Source of the DNA: Actinernus sp. WN-2022 | Taxonomy: Eukaryota; Cnidaria; Anthozoa; Actiniaria; Actinernidae | Direction of reading: 5' to 3' | Assembly: GCA_030867875.1 (NCBI GenBank) | Contig: JAOWCC010000577.1 | Coordinates: forward strand, 151,954,344-152,018,343 | Length of the DNA stretch: 64,000 nt | Shown here: one piece after another, positions 41,031-53,500 of the stretch | Numbering within the stretch: the first letter of the stretch is position 1 | Layout of the letters: every line of letters starts with the position of its first letter | Made by a program: the position numbers and the translations under genes | The notes under the pieces: model-generated | Seen by the model: the letters and a program-made list of their open reading frames with translations, nothing else | Told to the model about the DNA's origin: nothing | Databases searched by the model: none

Positions 41031-41109
41031 ATGGCTTCCTGTGTTTATCTGACGGACTGCGGTAGCAGTGAAAATATACAAGTTCATTGTGGACGGGTAT
41101 TCTCTACTC

Positions 41110-41810
41110 TAGCCTAAAGACGGCATGCATTTGCTTCGCCTAATACCCTAAGTTTGTTTGGCATTATGCAAATAAAAACAGCCATATTGGAATAAGGTGT
41201 ATAAGATGTTTATTATAATTATGGCTTCTTCATTTTCTTTGAGACCGGAAGTGGGCGGAGGGTCCGTACCGGAAGTTATGGACCGCAGATTGACCAATCA
41301 TATCTCGCGAAATTACTTTATAACTGAATAATTCTTGTTTCTTTTTAATACGACCATAATTATGCGAACCGCAGAACTGCTTTAACAAGGTAACTATATA
41401 CAAATTAAATAAATGCATTTTCCTTTAAGGCCTGAACTAACGAGAACATATTGCTGCATCAACATTTGTGAATTTCAGTGTTTCACAAAACGCGCGCAAA
41501 ACATTTGTCGCGGAAGCAAAATTTGCTCCCGAAACAGGCGTGAAATTCTGAAAACCTTTCTAAAAATAACCAGTCTGTGTTTATGTTTGTGGGACATATG
41601 ATATATTCCTGCCACGCTATGATTGGTTCGCTATTGTTTGAATCGGAACTATGAATATGACATTTTCATTATGACGTCATTTTACTATACAACTACCAGA
41701 ATATTTTAAAATTTTCTTTCTCATTCAGATTTATCAACTCCTTTGAGAATTCCAAGACAATGGTTGAAATCAGAGGAACAAAATGATTCGCGCTAAGAGT
41801 TCTGGTAGTT

Positions 41811-41846
<36 letters not shown>

Positions 41847-43100
41847 GGCTACCGGAGCCAAAACCATTGTTTTAATCCAAGATGGCCGAACTGCGATAAT
41901 CACTCGGCCCATGTAAGATTGTTGTGGAAACAAATTTTGCTTTTCCAACTGACAAATGTTTCCCGTTTGCTCGCCGATCGGAAGCAACATAACAATAGGT
42001 ATTTAATTTGCAGGAAACAGTCACATGTTGATATAATACGTCATCAACGAGAGCTAGTGATCCCCATGGGAAAGGCGTTGCCATGGATGCTGGACGGGAA
42101 GCCATATTCCAAAACGCAGTTTCAGAAAGATAGACAATCGTTTGGAGGTGGGGAATAGCATTTACACACATATTTTGCTAATAACACTACCGACTCGTAC
42201 AACGCTTTTAATTAAATATGTGAAGTCAGATATTTTTTGCCGTCCAGCTGGTCCAGTACAACCACGTGCTTGCATTCCTGCAAAAGACCTTTGTCTCTTC
42301 CCGCTCGTTTGCTCAACCAAAAAAACATTATTATCATCAACAATAGTTCTGCACATTGAACAGTGTTTCCTCGTCCGGCCTTTAAGCCTATAATACACGG
42401 TTCAGCATAGTTGATTAACAATTTAAAGTTGCAGGATGCTGATCAACAAATGTTGACAAACGTGTATCATAGGTTATTTAATTGATATCATGATTCAACA
42501 AGTTGCAACTTGTGGAAAGGAATATAATTTTGTACTCCATTCAGATAGCTCAGTGCAACTTGTCGAAGAACATCAGATACAACCTAACTACCCTTGCTAC
42601 GATGTTCAACCATGTATCATAGCTTATTTGATGTCGTTTAATAAGTTGCAACTTGTGGCGGAATAAATTGTAGCTTTTAATTAACAAAACATTCCCCGTT
42701 AGCTTGTCTTGTTAGTTTATCCAAAATGGAATTTTGTTGTCCAAAGGGGGGAGCTGTTTTTTTTTGCGCAGAATCAAGTTATTATACCTTGATTTCATAC
42801 CAAATCCTCCAACCTCTCTCCTCTTTGTTCATGTTAATTGTTTTATTGGATTAATTAGTATTTGTTGCATGTTTAAATTGTCTACACTCTACTTTGACGA
42901 AATTGTTATTTAAATTTAAGAAATGATTTTGCAATACAATACATCGAGAAAGAAATAAAGAAAATATTTCTCATATTTTCTTACACGATCTCGTTTCTAT
43001 ACTGATGAGATTGATTAGATGCCCTCGTGCATTTCACATCATCGTAATTACAAACTCTCGTGAGTTGTCGCCTGAGATTTTGCAACACTTATTTTGGAAC
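41110..43100. other. Intergenic region before the H-lectin gene
   Basis: Several overlapping short frames at 41870-42420 without recognised domains. CAACAAGTTGCAACTTGT-like words recur at 42490-42660. Regulatory sequence of the H-lectin gene would lie at the right end. Confidence 0.45.
41808..41846. repeat. (TAA)n microsatellite
   Basis: About thirteen TAA units after CTGGTAGTTG. The motif AACTACCAGAAT lies inverted at 41691. Confidence 0.9.
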
Positions 43101-43104
43101 TGGA

Positions 43105-43111
43105 TATAAAA
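43105..43111 (+). promoter_or_regulatory. TATA box of the H-lectin gene
   Basis: TATAAAA sits about 30 bases before the likely transcription start at 43133-43140, which is followed by a short first exon ending in a strong donor (GGAG/GTAAGT) at 43174. This spacing is typical for a focused core promoter. Confidence 0.55.
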
Positions 43112-43134
43112 ACCCGCTGTTTTTCTCGGAAGCT

Positions 43135-43174
43135 ATTTACTATCGTCGTTTCTCAGTGGAGAACTGAGCTGGAG
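43135..43174 (+). other. Untranslated first exon of the H-lectin gene
   Basis: About 40 bases between the inferred start and the donor at 43175. It has no ATG, so it would be 5' untranslated sequence. The start is inferred from the TATA box position, not seen directly. Confidence 0.45.
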
Positions 43175-43588
43175 GTAAGTTTCTCTTTTCTACGTTGAAA
43201 GTCATGTGCTTTTATCAATCGACCCGCGCCGGGAGAGAAACTGCAGAAATAGCGAATGACACTCAACAATATATATTCGCTGTGCACTTCCTTCGGCTAC
43301 ATTTAAATATATACACGACTGTTTAGCTTTGAAACCAGTTAACGTGTATTATTTTATTTCTTATAGTTGGCAAATCACAAGAAAATGTAAACGTTTATCT
43401 TCTGATATAATTCTTAGCCTCCGCGAAGTTGCGTTCAAAATATATCAGTACTTCTGCCGAACTGCTGACGACGATCAATAATGCTTAAAAGTATTTTTTA
43501 TGGTTCGTCAGCGAAGTAGGAAATAAAACTAACCTTATTAGCGTTCTTTCTCAGGTTCATGTCGAGTCGACTTCTCTGCGAAGACACT

Positions 43589-43637
43589 ATGAAATTCCTC
43601 TACTCTGCTCTGCTGCTTCTGTTTCTGGTTTCTCAAG
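43589..43637 (+). CDS. Signal-peptide exon
   Basis: The exon starts at 43555 after TTTCTCAG and ends before GTAAGC. It codes for a short Lys-containing start followed by a hydrophobic core rich in Leu, ending in phase 1. The next exon completes a Gly codon. Confidence 0.8.
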
Positions 43638-46600
43638 GTAAGCACTAATTGCACATTCGATACCACCTTCCGTTTCTCAAAATTACACTAAACGTAAAAG
43701 TAAAGTGCTATTAATATTTTGTCGGACTTTTCAGTATATTCTTTGGTAGCATTCGACATACTGTCGAGTAAATGACAGTAAAGTTCAGGGAATTATTGCC
43801 TTTCTGTTCCATCTCTTTAAAAATTGTCTGTTGTGCAAACACTGATTTCTAGAATACGCAGACTACGCTACATGTACCTAGGGCAAAACTCTCCGGATTC
43901 GCTGAACAATATGGAAGAATTCGGGCACTTTTTAATTTCATCTAGTGTAAACTTAGTCATTTAATAACCAAGTTTCCGTCTTCAGTCCAGTTAAAATAAC
44001 TTTTGTTTATTAAAACAAACTTGTTTTAAGACAGACCGAGCTGTACTTTCGTACATTGAGCCCGCAGTGCGCCAGCGGGTTTCCCCAAAAGTAAAATAAA
44101 AATGGCGAATAACATTACTATAAAATTACTGAAAATCAAAAAAAAAAAAAACTCTGAACGCATTCTTTTTATCCTTGTCATCATTTCTGCTGAAAAAATA
44201 GACTAAAAGAGTTGAAACTTACATTTCGTTTTGATGTATCAAATACTGTGCCATCGAAGCCATGTATTTATTACTATGCAACAGAAAACTCACAAATGTC
44301 TAACTTTAAGAGATTCATTGCCGATAATGTATTACTGCTACGCAATTTGCCAAAATGGCAGGGTGAATTTTTTTTTTACCACCTGCTCACGAGAGTGTTG
44401 CCCATGAAGCTGGAATATATGCATTTCCTTTTGGCCTGTAAAAACTCCTCCGTTCCAATTTTTGCAATTTTCCTGCAATTTCAGAAGGCATTCATAATCC
44501 TAAAAACGTTTTTTTAAAGCAGCGTTAGGCATTTGTAAACTTCGCATGGGCGAAATTCTTACCAATAAATACGTTCAAAGCTCTATTTACATATGTTTTT
44601 CTCCTTTCTATGATTCGCTCAACCTTTTTAAAACCGTCCTCGTTTCCTGCTTGTGGCATCATCGTATAAAATCTCTGAAGAAACTGAATTTATCTAACAC
44701 TCTTTCCGGACGCCATGCTTGTTTCTATACTTTTAGAGAACACCGCTGGCGTTTTGCAGGCTCAGTGTCAAGTGGCGGCCGGCCGCCATGACCGAGATTT
44801 CTGGCGACGAGAGGATCAGAACTCTCTTAGATATATCGAGTAATCTTACATCCTTCTCGAGAAACGTACAATAGTTACCCTTTAACAAAAAGACCGTTAG
44901 TCTAGTAAAGGGAGCAATGCTGTCTCATAATTTCTTTTTTGAAGGAATGTTAATACAGTCAACTCTCTCTCCTGCGATCACTTCCCATAAGTGACCACTT
45001 TACCAAAGAACCGTTTTTTTCTCAGTCAAATTCTGTTGTAAAAACTCTCTCGTAAGCGACCAACGCAAACATTCTTAAGCGACCGCGACCACTTTTTAGT
45101 CTCAACACTTGACATTTTCTATTGTTTTGTTTCCAATAAGCGACCACCAAAGTAGATTGTACTGTATTTTTAGAAAATCATTATTCAAATACCACAAAGT
45201 TCAATTGACCTATATCATTATGACGTCATATCAAAACAATCTATTGTTTAAACGCTAAGGATCACGGTCGTGGGAGGGGGACAAAACATCAACAACACAA
45301 AGGAAATCGGTATCAAATACATTTTGTAGAACGAAGAATAGCGGTAACAGCCACCAAATACGGTAAATATTGTGGGATAAACATTGATACAGCTGATATC
45401 TGGAAACCAGACAATTCGAAGTTAAACTTTCCTCAGTAGAGCAGATTTAGTTCAAAATTCTATTGTTCAAGTCGATTCTGTCCCCCTCGTAAACAAGCCG
45501 TGACGTCTTAATGATATAGGGTAATTAATGGCGCTGACAGATAAGAAACTGAAAAAGATTGGGAAAAATTTGAGCTAGAACTTCCGTGCTTAGCTATGTT
45601 GTTATGGTGACAGCGTGCTAGAGCTGTGCAAAAAGTCTGATCCCGGCGTTTAGCAAGCACTTGGGCTACCTGTGTCGCTTTTTCCCGTAAGCGACCACCT
45701 CCCGTAAGCGACCACTTTGTCCATGCACGAAGGGTGGTCGCTTAAGAGAGAGTTGACTATAAATTTATTAGGAAAATAAATACGTTTTATAAATGACTTT
45801 TATAAAGGTCATGGCATGTTGTTCGGACGAGGAACATTCCTAGTGTCGTCACCAAGTGATTTCCTATGCAAGACGTTCGCGTTTAATCCAGCGTTTCCAT
45901 CAAGCTCGGTGCGTGTCCAACTCGCCTTGCACATGAACGAGGTTACAGGTCCTACGTACGAAGCCGCGGTGAGCTGGGTCGAGCAAGTGAGCGCAGGCGG
46001 TTTCACTGCATGTGTTGCCGCCTCTGGTCCAATCGCTGGCAACAGAACCGTGAGCTTACAGTGGCTGGCATATCGAAATGCTCCAGGTGGATTGACAGGA
46101 ATCGAGTCTCTGACTATATGGACTACGGGAACAAAATGCGTTGATATCGACTTCGTTAGCGCTGGGAAGGTAGGGAACGTTTGCCTCTTTGCAGTTTTAG
46201 AAACGGGTAAGAGTACTGAGTTCATATGGTGAATTAGATGCAATACAACTATTTCTATACCTCCCATAGCACTTAAAGCGTTGCCGGCTTATGGTGTCGA
46301 ATATAAAAACTATAGTAATGCTAACTATAATAAATATATCTTAATCAAAGTGTTCCGATCTTTTTTCCGCCACTTTGTAAACTTCTCGTGACAACAGTAA
46401 TAACAACAACAGAGAAAAATTTAAACAATTGCTATAATTGCAAAGTTGTAAATGTACCTTACGGTTGTGTTCGGACGTAAGGAAACCATATCACCAGGAC
46501 ATTTCTGGTTTCCGGGTCGCGTTACTGAAATTACGATTAGAGCTAGTATCTACCGAAAGGGTACTCCTTGAACACGAAGATAGACATAATTGTCCACTTT

Positions 46601-47534
46601 GGAAACGAGTAGCGGATTGGGGCGAGTGTGGTCAGGCAAAGTCGCTTGCGATCGTTACAGAGGACACTCATCGTGCAGAACCCAAACAAACATGGCGAAT
46701 ATCTGATAAGTGTCTTCTGTCAATCTTATTTCGCTTTCTTCGATGAGTTATTTGCAATATTCGCCATGTTTGTTTGTATTCTGTACTGCATGTTTGCGTG
46801 TCCCCTGTAACGATCTTGTTGAACTATCGAAACCTTTTGTAATCCATTGTACCGAAAAAAGATGGCGGCTGTACATTGGACCACAATCCCTTGCGAACCT
46901 AACACGGTCAAAATAACTCGTAGAAATCATCTATTCTCTTCAATAACAGTGGATTGGCAACAGCATTTGTACTTGCTCGTTTTTAAGAAATTGCAACCTC
47001 TCTACCGCGATTTTATAACTGATTTTAAGTTTTTCGTGCGCAAAGGATTTAAAAACTGATAATACTTAGAATCAGTAATAGTCATTGCTTTTTTTCTTTT
47101 CCAATTGTGTATCAAATCCACAGACCTTTAGCAAACAGCCGTACGTATTTGTGACGTCATTACACGGAGTGTCCCGTAACAAACACGATGCTGCCAGTGT
47201 GTGGGCTGAGGATGTCACTAGGTATGGATTCAAAATCTGCCTGCGAGAGTTGAAGAGCTTTGACGGCGAGCATAAAAGTATTACTGCGGTAAGTATGTAT
47301 TTTGTAGAAACGCTATAAAGTCTTTCGAAGTCTCAACTTTGGTGACATTGTTTTGAAATATTCCTGATAATCTTGCTAGGCCATCGGTTCTTTCAACCGT
47401 TTAATACCGTGACGTTTAATTTATAGTTTTTAATCCAATCTAGATGTGCTTACACACAATGAACTAAAAAACCCAGGATTCTGGCGTTGCAGTCTGTTAG
47501 GCTTCCTGGAGTTTTGATAAACATACATATATAA

Positions 47535-47576
<42 letters not shown>

Positions 47577-50500
47577 CGAATTCAACTAGCGAATACTTTA
47601 ATAGTTTCGCTTACCGAAAATCTTCCTATAGTCTAAACTGCCCCTACCGTCTCAAATATCACTTTCACGACAGTAGTTTTGGATGATATCGCAACAAAGG
47701 CTTACGATATCGCAGCTCAAAATTAGAATTTCGAATGAGAATAAATAGCAATGCCTGACTTGCCTCGGTTTGTTGTTCTTCGAATACTCTAAACTTGACA
47801 TTTCCTTTTAAGGTTGATTATCCTGAAAATATCGAGCGTTGCCATCATGTAAATTAGCCGCGGCCTCATTTGGATTCAGGAGGCCTTCACCTCTTAAAAC
47901 CTTGCATTTTATTGGATTCCATTAGGACTGCACTGACAAAGAATTCCATTGTTATGGTTAGGGTTTGTATTGCTTCAGGGTTAGGCATTGTTTGGAGAGC
48001 CAGTACTATTCCAGGTTCCGAGGAGGTGAAGGCCGCCCTTTGGATTAGGGCAAATACTAATCATTTCTTTCTTTATTCCTATTATTTATTTACTTATTAA
48101 ATATTCACAAATAAAGAAATAAACAATCATGAGAATTCATCGATACTTTGGCTCCTTGTAGGATTGGCTAGCACTAGAATCTATTCCGGCTGGTTGGGAG
48201 GTCCCTTACGAGAGCGTCGTCACTCTGCCCAACACTCGCAAACTCGGCAGTACACAACACTACAGCTTCTGTAAGGTATGGTCTATTATTGTAAAGCGCT
48301 TTCAGGCGCGGATCCAGGGGAGCTAAACGAAGGTACAAGCCAAAGGAATGTTCAAGGCGCGAGCTCCTAGGGGTGTCTTGGGGAATGCCCCCCTCCCCCC
48401 CCCGAAATTTACAAGCTCTGAAACGCTATTTCCAGCGTTTTCGATGCAATATTTTATCGAAAATCTACCTAAATCGAGAGCCAAATTGAACAAGTTGAAC
48501 AAATAGACAAATAAACGGTCTGGATCCGCGCCTGGCTTTGTCTTGTTTATTGAGCGTTTCCTGGTTTGAATGGAGAGAGTGAACAACAAAGGCCATCTAA
48601 AATGTGAGCACACAGCTAGTCCTTTGGGGAAATCAATACTACGCCTGATATTGGGATTAGACGGCTCTATGGATGTGATCTGTCAGCGAATATTTTTGGA
48701 ATTTATAAAGTAGTATACCAGGAAGAGTTGTCCTAAGAGTTTTTTCCCCCCTGGCTTTAATTTTAAAGATATGCATCTGGAGATGAAACTTGCAGCAGTT
48801 TCTATTTCAGTTTGGCTTAGCTTGCTCTTTCAAATTTCGCCATTTAATTTGACCCAGAAGATAATGCAATGTTTTCTCTAAATCTTTCACTGTGTCGAGT
48901 TATTTTAAGTCTGCCTCGTATACTACGTTATAAATTCAAAAATATTCGGTGTCATCCCAATTCTACGCCACGGTGCTAGAGCCAAATTTCCTCTATCTTT
49001 AAAATAACGAAGACTAACATGAGAAATAACTTTAAAAATCTATTATGTAATGTTTAAAGTCCGACAATGAGGACTGGACGGGGATTTCAAGTCCGCGCAA
49101 TTTGTTCCAGTCCGAGGCGCAGCCGAGGACTGGAACTAATTGCAAGGACTTGAAATCCCGTCCAGTCCGAAATTGGAGGACTTTGAACGACTTCAACTCC
49201 TCATTAATTATTCGGGAGGAATCAAAGACAAATAAAAGTTGCTGGTAGTTTAGTATTTTGCAAGGAAAACTAAAAAATATCGAGAAAATAGGGCTACAAA
49301 TTCTTTTAATCACTGTTATTATGAAGAGCAAAGTTAATTGAACAATCAGTGCTATTCAATTGCCTTTTGTTCATAATGCAATCAAATAAAAGAGTAATTA
49401 TGCATGCCATGATGTTTTTCAATAATTTATTCGTAGTAACTGGAAAAATTTCCAGTTACTGGAACAACTTGTTCCAGTAACTAGAAACTTTTCCAGTTAC
49501 TGCTAGGAGGACTAGACCAGGTATCCAGTGTCCTCAAGGGATTAAAATCAGACCATTGGATTGGCTGAATACCTCGTGAATAATTAATGAGGACTTGAAA
49601 TATATATCCATACCTTAAAGATTTTAAGAATGGTTCAATATTAGGGTAAATAGTTCTCCTTCTATTACTAATGTTGACACTAATTAATCCACATTAGAAA
49701 CGCTGAACATTTACATTACATTAAAGGCAATGGCAGTTTTTTTAAATTTATTATTATCCTATTTGCTTTAGAGGTAGAGATCAGTTGCAAAGACACTGTC
49801 CTTTTTGATAATCAAGTACAACAAATACTTATAGTTTGAGTGTTCTCATAAATACACACTTGATCCCCAATGGCTGTTAACTGACCTATTGACTTGCGAT
49901 ATTTCAAATCCATTCTGTTTTAGAAAGTGAACTTCACCAATCCATTTTATTCTAAACCCGTGATGATCACCACTGCCCGTCACTACTGTGACAAAACCAA
50001 TCCCAAGACTATCTATCCAGATCGTAATGCCATCACAGAGTGGATTGAGGTAGGTTCCTTTTCGCTGAAACTTTGCCATTATACTGTAGAGGTACAATAG
50101 ATATAAAACAATGCGTTTCAAGCCCAGCGCCGAAGATAAGATTGTGTAAATTTTACAACATCTAATTAATTTAAAGTTCCATCAGAAGTTTTCCTTTGGT
50201 GACTTATCTGGTCGCAGATGTTATCTTTGATGTGCCGCTAACTATGAAATAACGATCTTTGATGAATTTGAGTTTCAGCAAATACACTGAGTATAAATGA
50301 ATTTCCCGTCTACAGGATGTCACTCTCAACGACTTCAGAGTGTGCATGAAGGACATCCAACCCTACGCCGGCCATCATGATCCTGTAACTATTAGTTACA
50401 TGGCTATTGGATGTAAGTTGACGAGTTTAGGCTAGGATGACTATGAGATAGCAGACTTGTCTGTTAGTCTTCTGTACATGTATACTTTTGGATACAGAAA

Positions 50501-53500
50501 TCAGTATGATTGATCTAACACGAACATATACTTGTAATTATAGATCTGAATCCTTGCCTTAATGTTCGTTGTACACACTATGCAACATGCAATGCGTTTG
50601 GACCCAAAGATGCTCGTTGTGTCTGTGCAAAATCCTGTCCTGACTTTGAGGACCTTCTGTGTGGTAGCGACGGCAAAACGTACAAAAACCTGTGCACATA
50701 CCAGAAATACATCTGTGAGACACACCTGAATATCACCATTATACACCCTGGTGCTTGCTATCGTAAGTACCGTCACATTTATTTTAAAAATTGTTTTTTA
50801 CTATTATTAAACAAGGACCCGCACTTTGAAAGGGCATCGACCAGGGGCCAACACAAAACATTTATACGTGCATGTATTGTACAAGTCTGGTAATTGTTTT
50901 CCAGCCTTTATAATAATCAATGGCCACACTTGGCCAATACAATATTGTATATTGGCCCCCGGATGAAACAATTTCACACTTGTCTCTATCAGGCTTAGCT
51001 TAATCAAGTGAACAACTTTGTTGAAAGCTCGGCAACATGTGATCTCTGACATTTGCTATCGCGCGAAATTCAAATCATGCCCCCAAAATTTAATGTTTAA
51101 AATACACTTAAAGAGTTTGTAAACAGTTCTAAAACACTGGCATAACTGAGCAACTAGCTTCATGTTGTTTACTTTTTCTTGCAATTGGCTTATTTTAACT
51201 TCAGCAACTTAGCATTCTAACAAGACTGGTTACTTGCTTAACTGTTCTGAATTTGGTCACTCTGAATCACTCTGACAAATCCCTCCAAAAAATGGGACGT
51301 CCTGCAAAAAAATTGTACTAAATTTCTCGAGCGCAGTACTGACAGTTATATTTGATTGCACAGAATCGCTCTCATTTTGATCTCTTTTCTCTTCCTGTAG
51401 CATTCATTCTTCATCGTGGTCGTGTATTGCTAGACTTGAGCACTACGGATGTTAAGTGCCAAGTAGTAACCTACTCCACAAAAAACTTCATGGTCGGTGG
51501 TGCTGTTCACGTACAGGCGTCTGTCAACTACTACAGCTCTCCTGATCACTCCTTCGTCCACGATGCTGCAGTAACCTGGGCCGAGCAAATCAACACCGAC
51601 AACTTCACTCTGTGCGCGCTTAAGGCTGGTAGGAACGACCGCAAGACACCGGATAGCGGGCGCACGTTCGTTGATTACATTGCGTACCAGGGAGCACCCG
51701 TGGGAGCCGTTGCAGGTGAAGTAATATTGAAAGACTGGTGGCCAGGAACGACATGCCAAGAGATTTCGCTGCCATTGGTGAGTTTTTGTTTTCAGTCAAC
51801 TTCAGAAGCACCTGAGTTTGATGATTGCGATGATAATTCGTTCCAATGAAGTTCAAATAAGGTTTATTGCTGATTGGAAGTGTTTTCTTGATTGATGCAA
51901 CCGTGCCTATGTTTGCTAGGGTAAATTTTTTTCAACACCATACGCATTGGTTACCTCTGAACACATGGTCGTGGGACAAAAGCACGACGCCGCCACTATC
52001 TGGATTGAAAACCCCACCTCATCTTCAATCAAAGTATGTCTTAGGGAACTCCAAAATTTCGATGGACTTCACAAGGACATCCATGTGGTGAGCACTAGAA
52101 TACTAATCACATCACTTTGTCTTTGAAATTTTCTGAAGTAATGCTACAAGTGTCGGTTATTGTTTTTGCCATCACTTGGTATTGCTACACTGAGAATAAT
52201 CCATTTGTAAAGGCTCGTGTTCACAACAATAGGAGTGCTACAATCCGACGCAAAACCTAATGAGAACTAGGGTGCAATTTGAAAAATACGCGAGGCATGA
52301 GAAAATTGATGTTTTTGTCCCCCTCCCCTCCCCACCACACACCTATGCAATGTTGTGTTTAAGACGCAGAATTTTGCGTTAAACCCACACCCGACCAACA
52401 TTGTATCGGGGGGACGGGGGGAAGTGAAAACAATGACCATTGATCCCCTAACATTATTTTAAAATGAAATGCAGCGTCACGTTGTTGTGATTTTATCATT
52501 AGTTTTGCATCGGATTGTAGACTCAATTTCATGAACGCTTCGGACAAGCAACTTCAAGTGTTTGATAACATCAGGGTTCATATTTTCTGATATACGTACA
52601 CAGGTCCACTAAGTTACATATTTTCGAACCAATGATAATGCGTGTATTTCAAAGATATCTTGTACAATAAAAGTGGAAAAAATCCCATGAATCTGACATA
52701 TTTAGGCGCACTAGCTCTTGCTAATTTCTTTGCGCGCGGTAGGCAATGAAGTTCTCGAGTAACTGGCTTCTGAGTCTTAGCGATACTTACTACCAAATTG
52801 TGATTGTGCCAACCAGAGATCCATTGGTTCCTGACACAAAGTGGCCTTTTGAAATCATGGTTGACAGTAGCATAACAATTGTAATGTTTATCAACACGAA
52901 GTATCGCCATTCCAGAAATGAGTACTTAGAGTCACCATTTGTTTATTGGAGTATTGAATTTCTTTCAACTGCGCTTGTGATCTTTGTTACCGTGTTACGT
53001 GACCTATTGGATAGAGCACAAGTCTACATCATTCAGTACTATACACACTATACATAACTCGCGCGGTCACAACACGAAAAAGAGGCCAGTAGGTCCTCTG
53101 GAATGATGAAGTTGAAATGCTAGCAGGAGGTGTGAAACGTGTTGAACATGATTGTTTAGTTGAACAATGTTGCTAATCTGTCCTTTTATTTTTCTTTATA
53201 GTACAACCCGCCAGGCGCATAGCAAATTAACGGCATTGTTTCACTGAACATTCGTTCAGTGCATTTCACAATCTCCCCGGGCGCTTCAATTTCAACATTC
53301 CAGAGGACCTACCGGCCTCGTTGACGTGCTAGTTACCAGGACTTATGCATAGGGTCTATTGGTAATTGTGGTATTTTCTTTCTAACTCGTAGAACTGGAT
53401 AGCTTACGATACCCTTCCTGTTAACATGAAAGCCGAACGAGTGATCATCACCTTTGCCAACTCCCTACTACCCAAAGTGCAGGACAACTTCGCTTACTGC

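Larger units (their letters stand above)
40457..41107. mobile_element. Inverted-repeat element containing a satellite and telomere repeats
   Basis: GTAGAGAATACCCGTCCA at 40457-40474 is inverted at 41090-41107. The interior is almost wholly a 96-base tandem array with a telomeric insertion. No coding. Confidence 0.65.

Noticed and set aside
41872..42421. Several overlapping ORFs of 70-99 codons
   Set aside because: They are on both strands with no recognised domain or splice sites. A Cys pair in one frame is not enough to call a gene.
45809..46267. 152-codon minus-strand ORF
   Set aside because: It is antisense to the first H-lectin exon, which has domain similarity and matching splice phases on the + strand.
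51430..51759. 109-codon minus-strand ORF
   Set aside because: Antisense shadow of the module 4 H-lectin exon.
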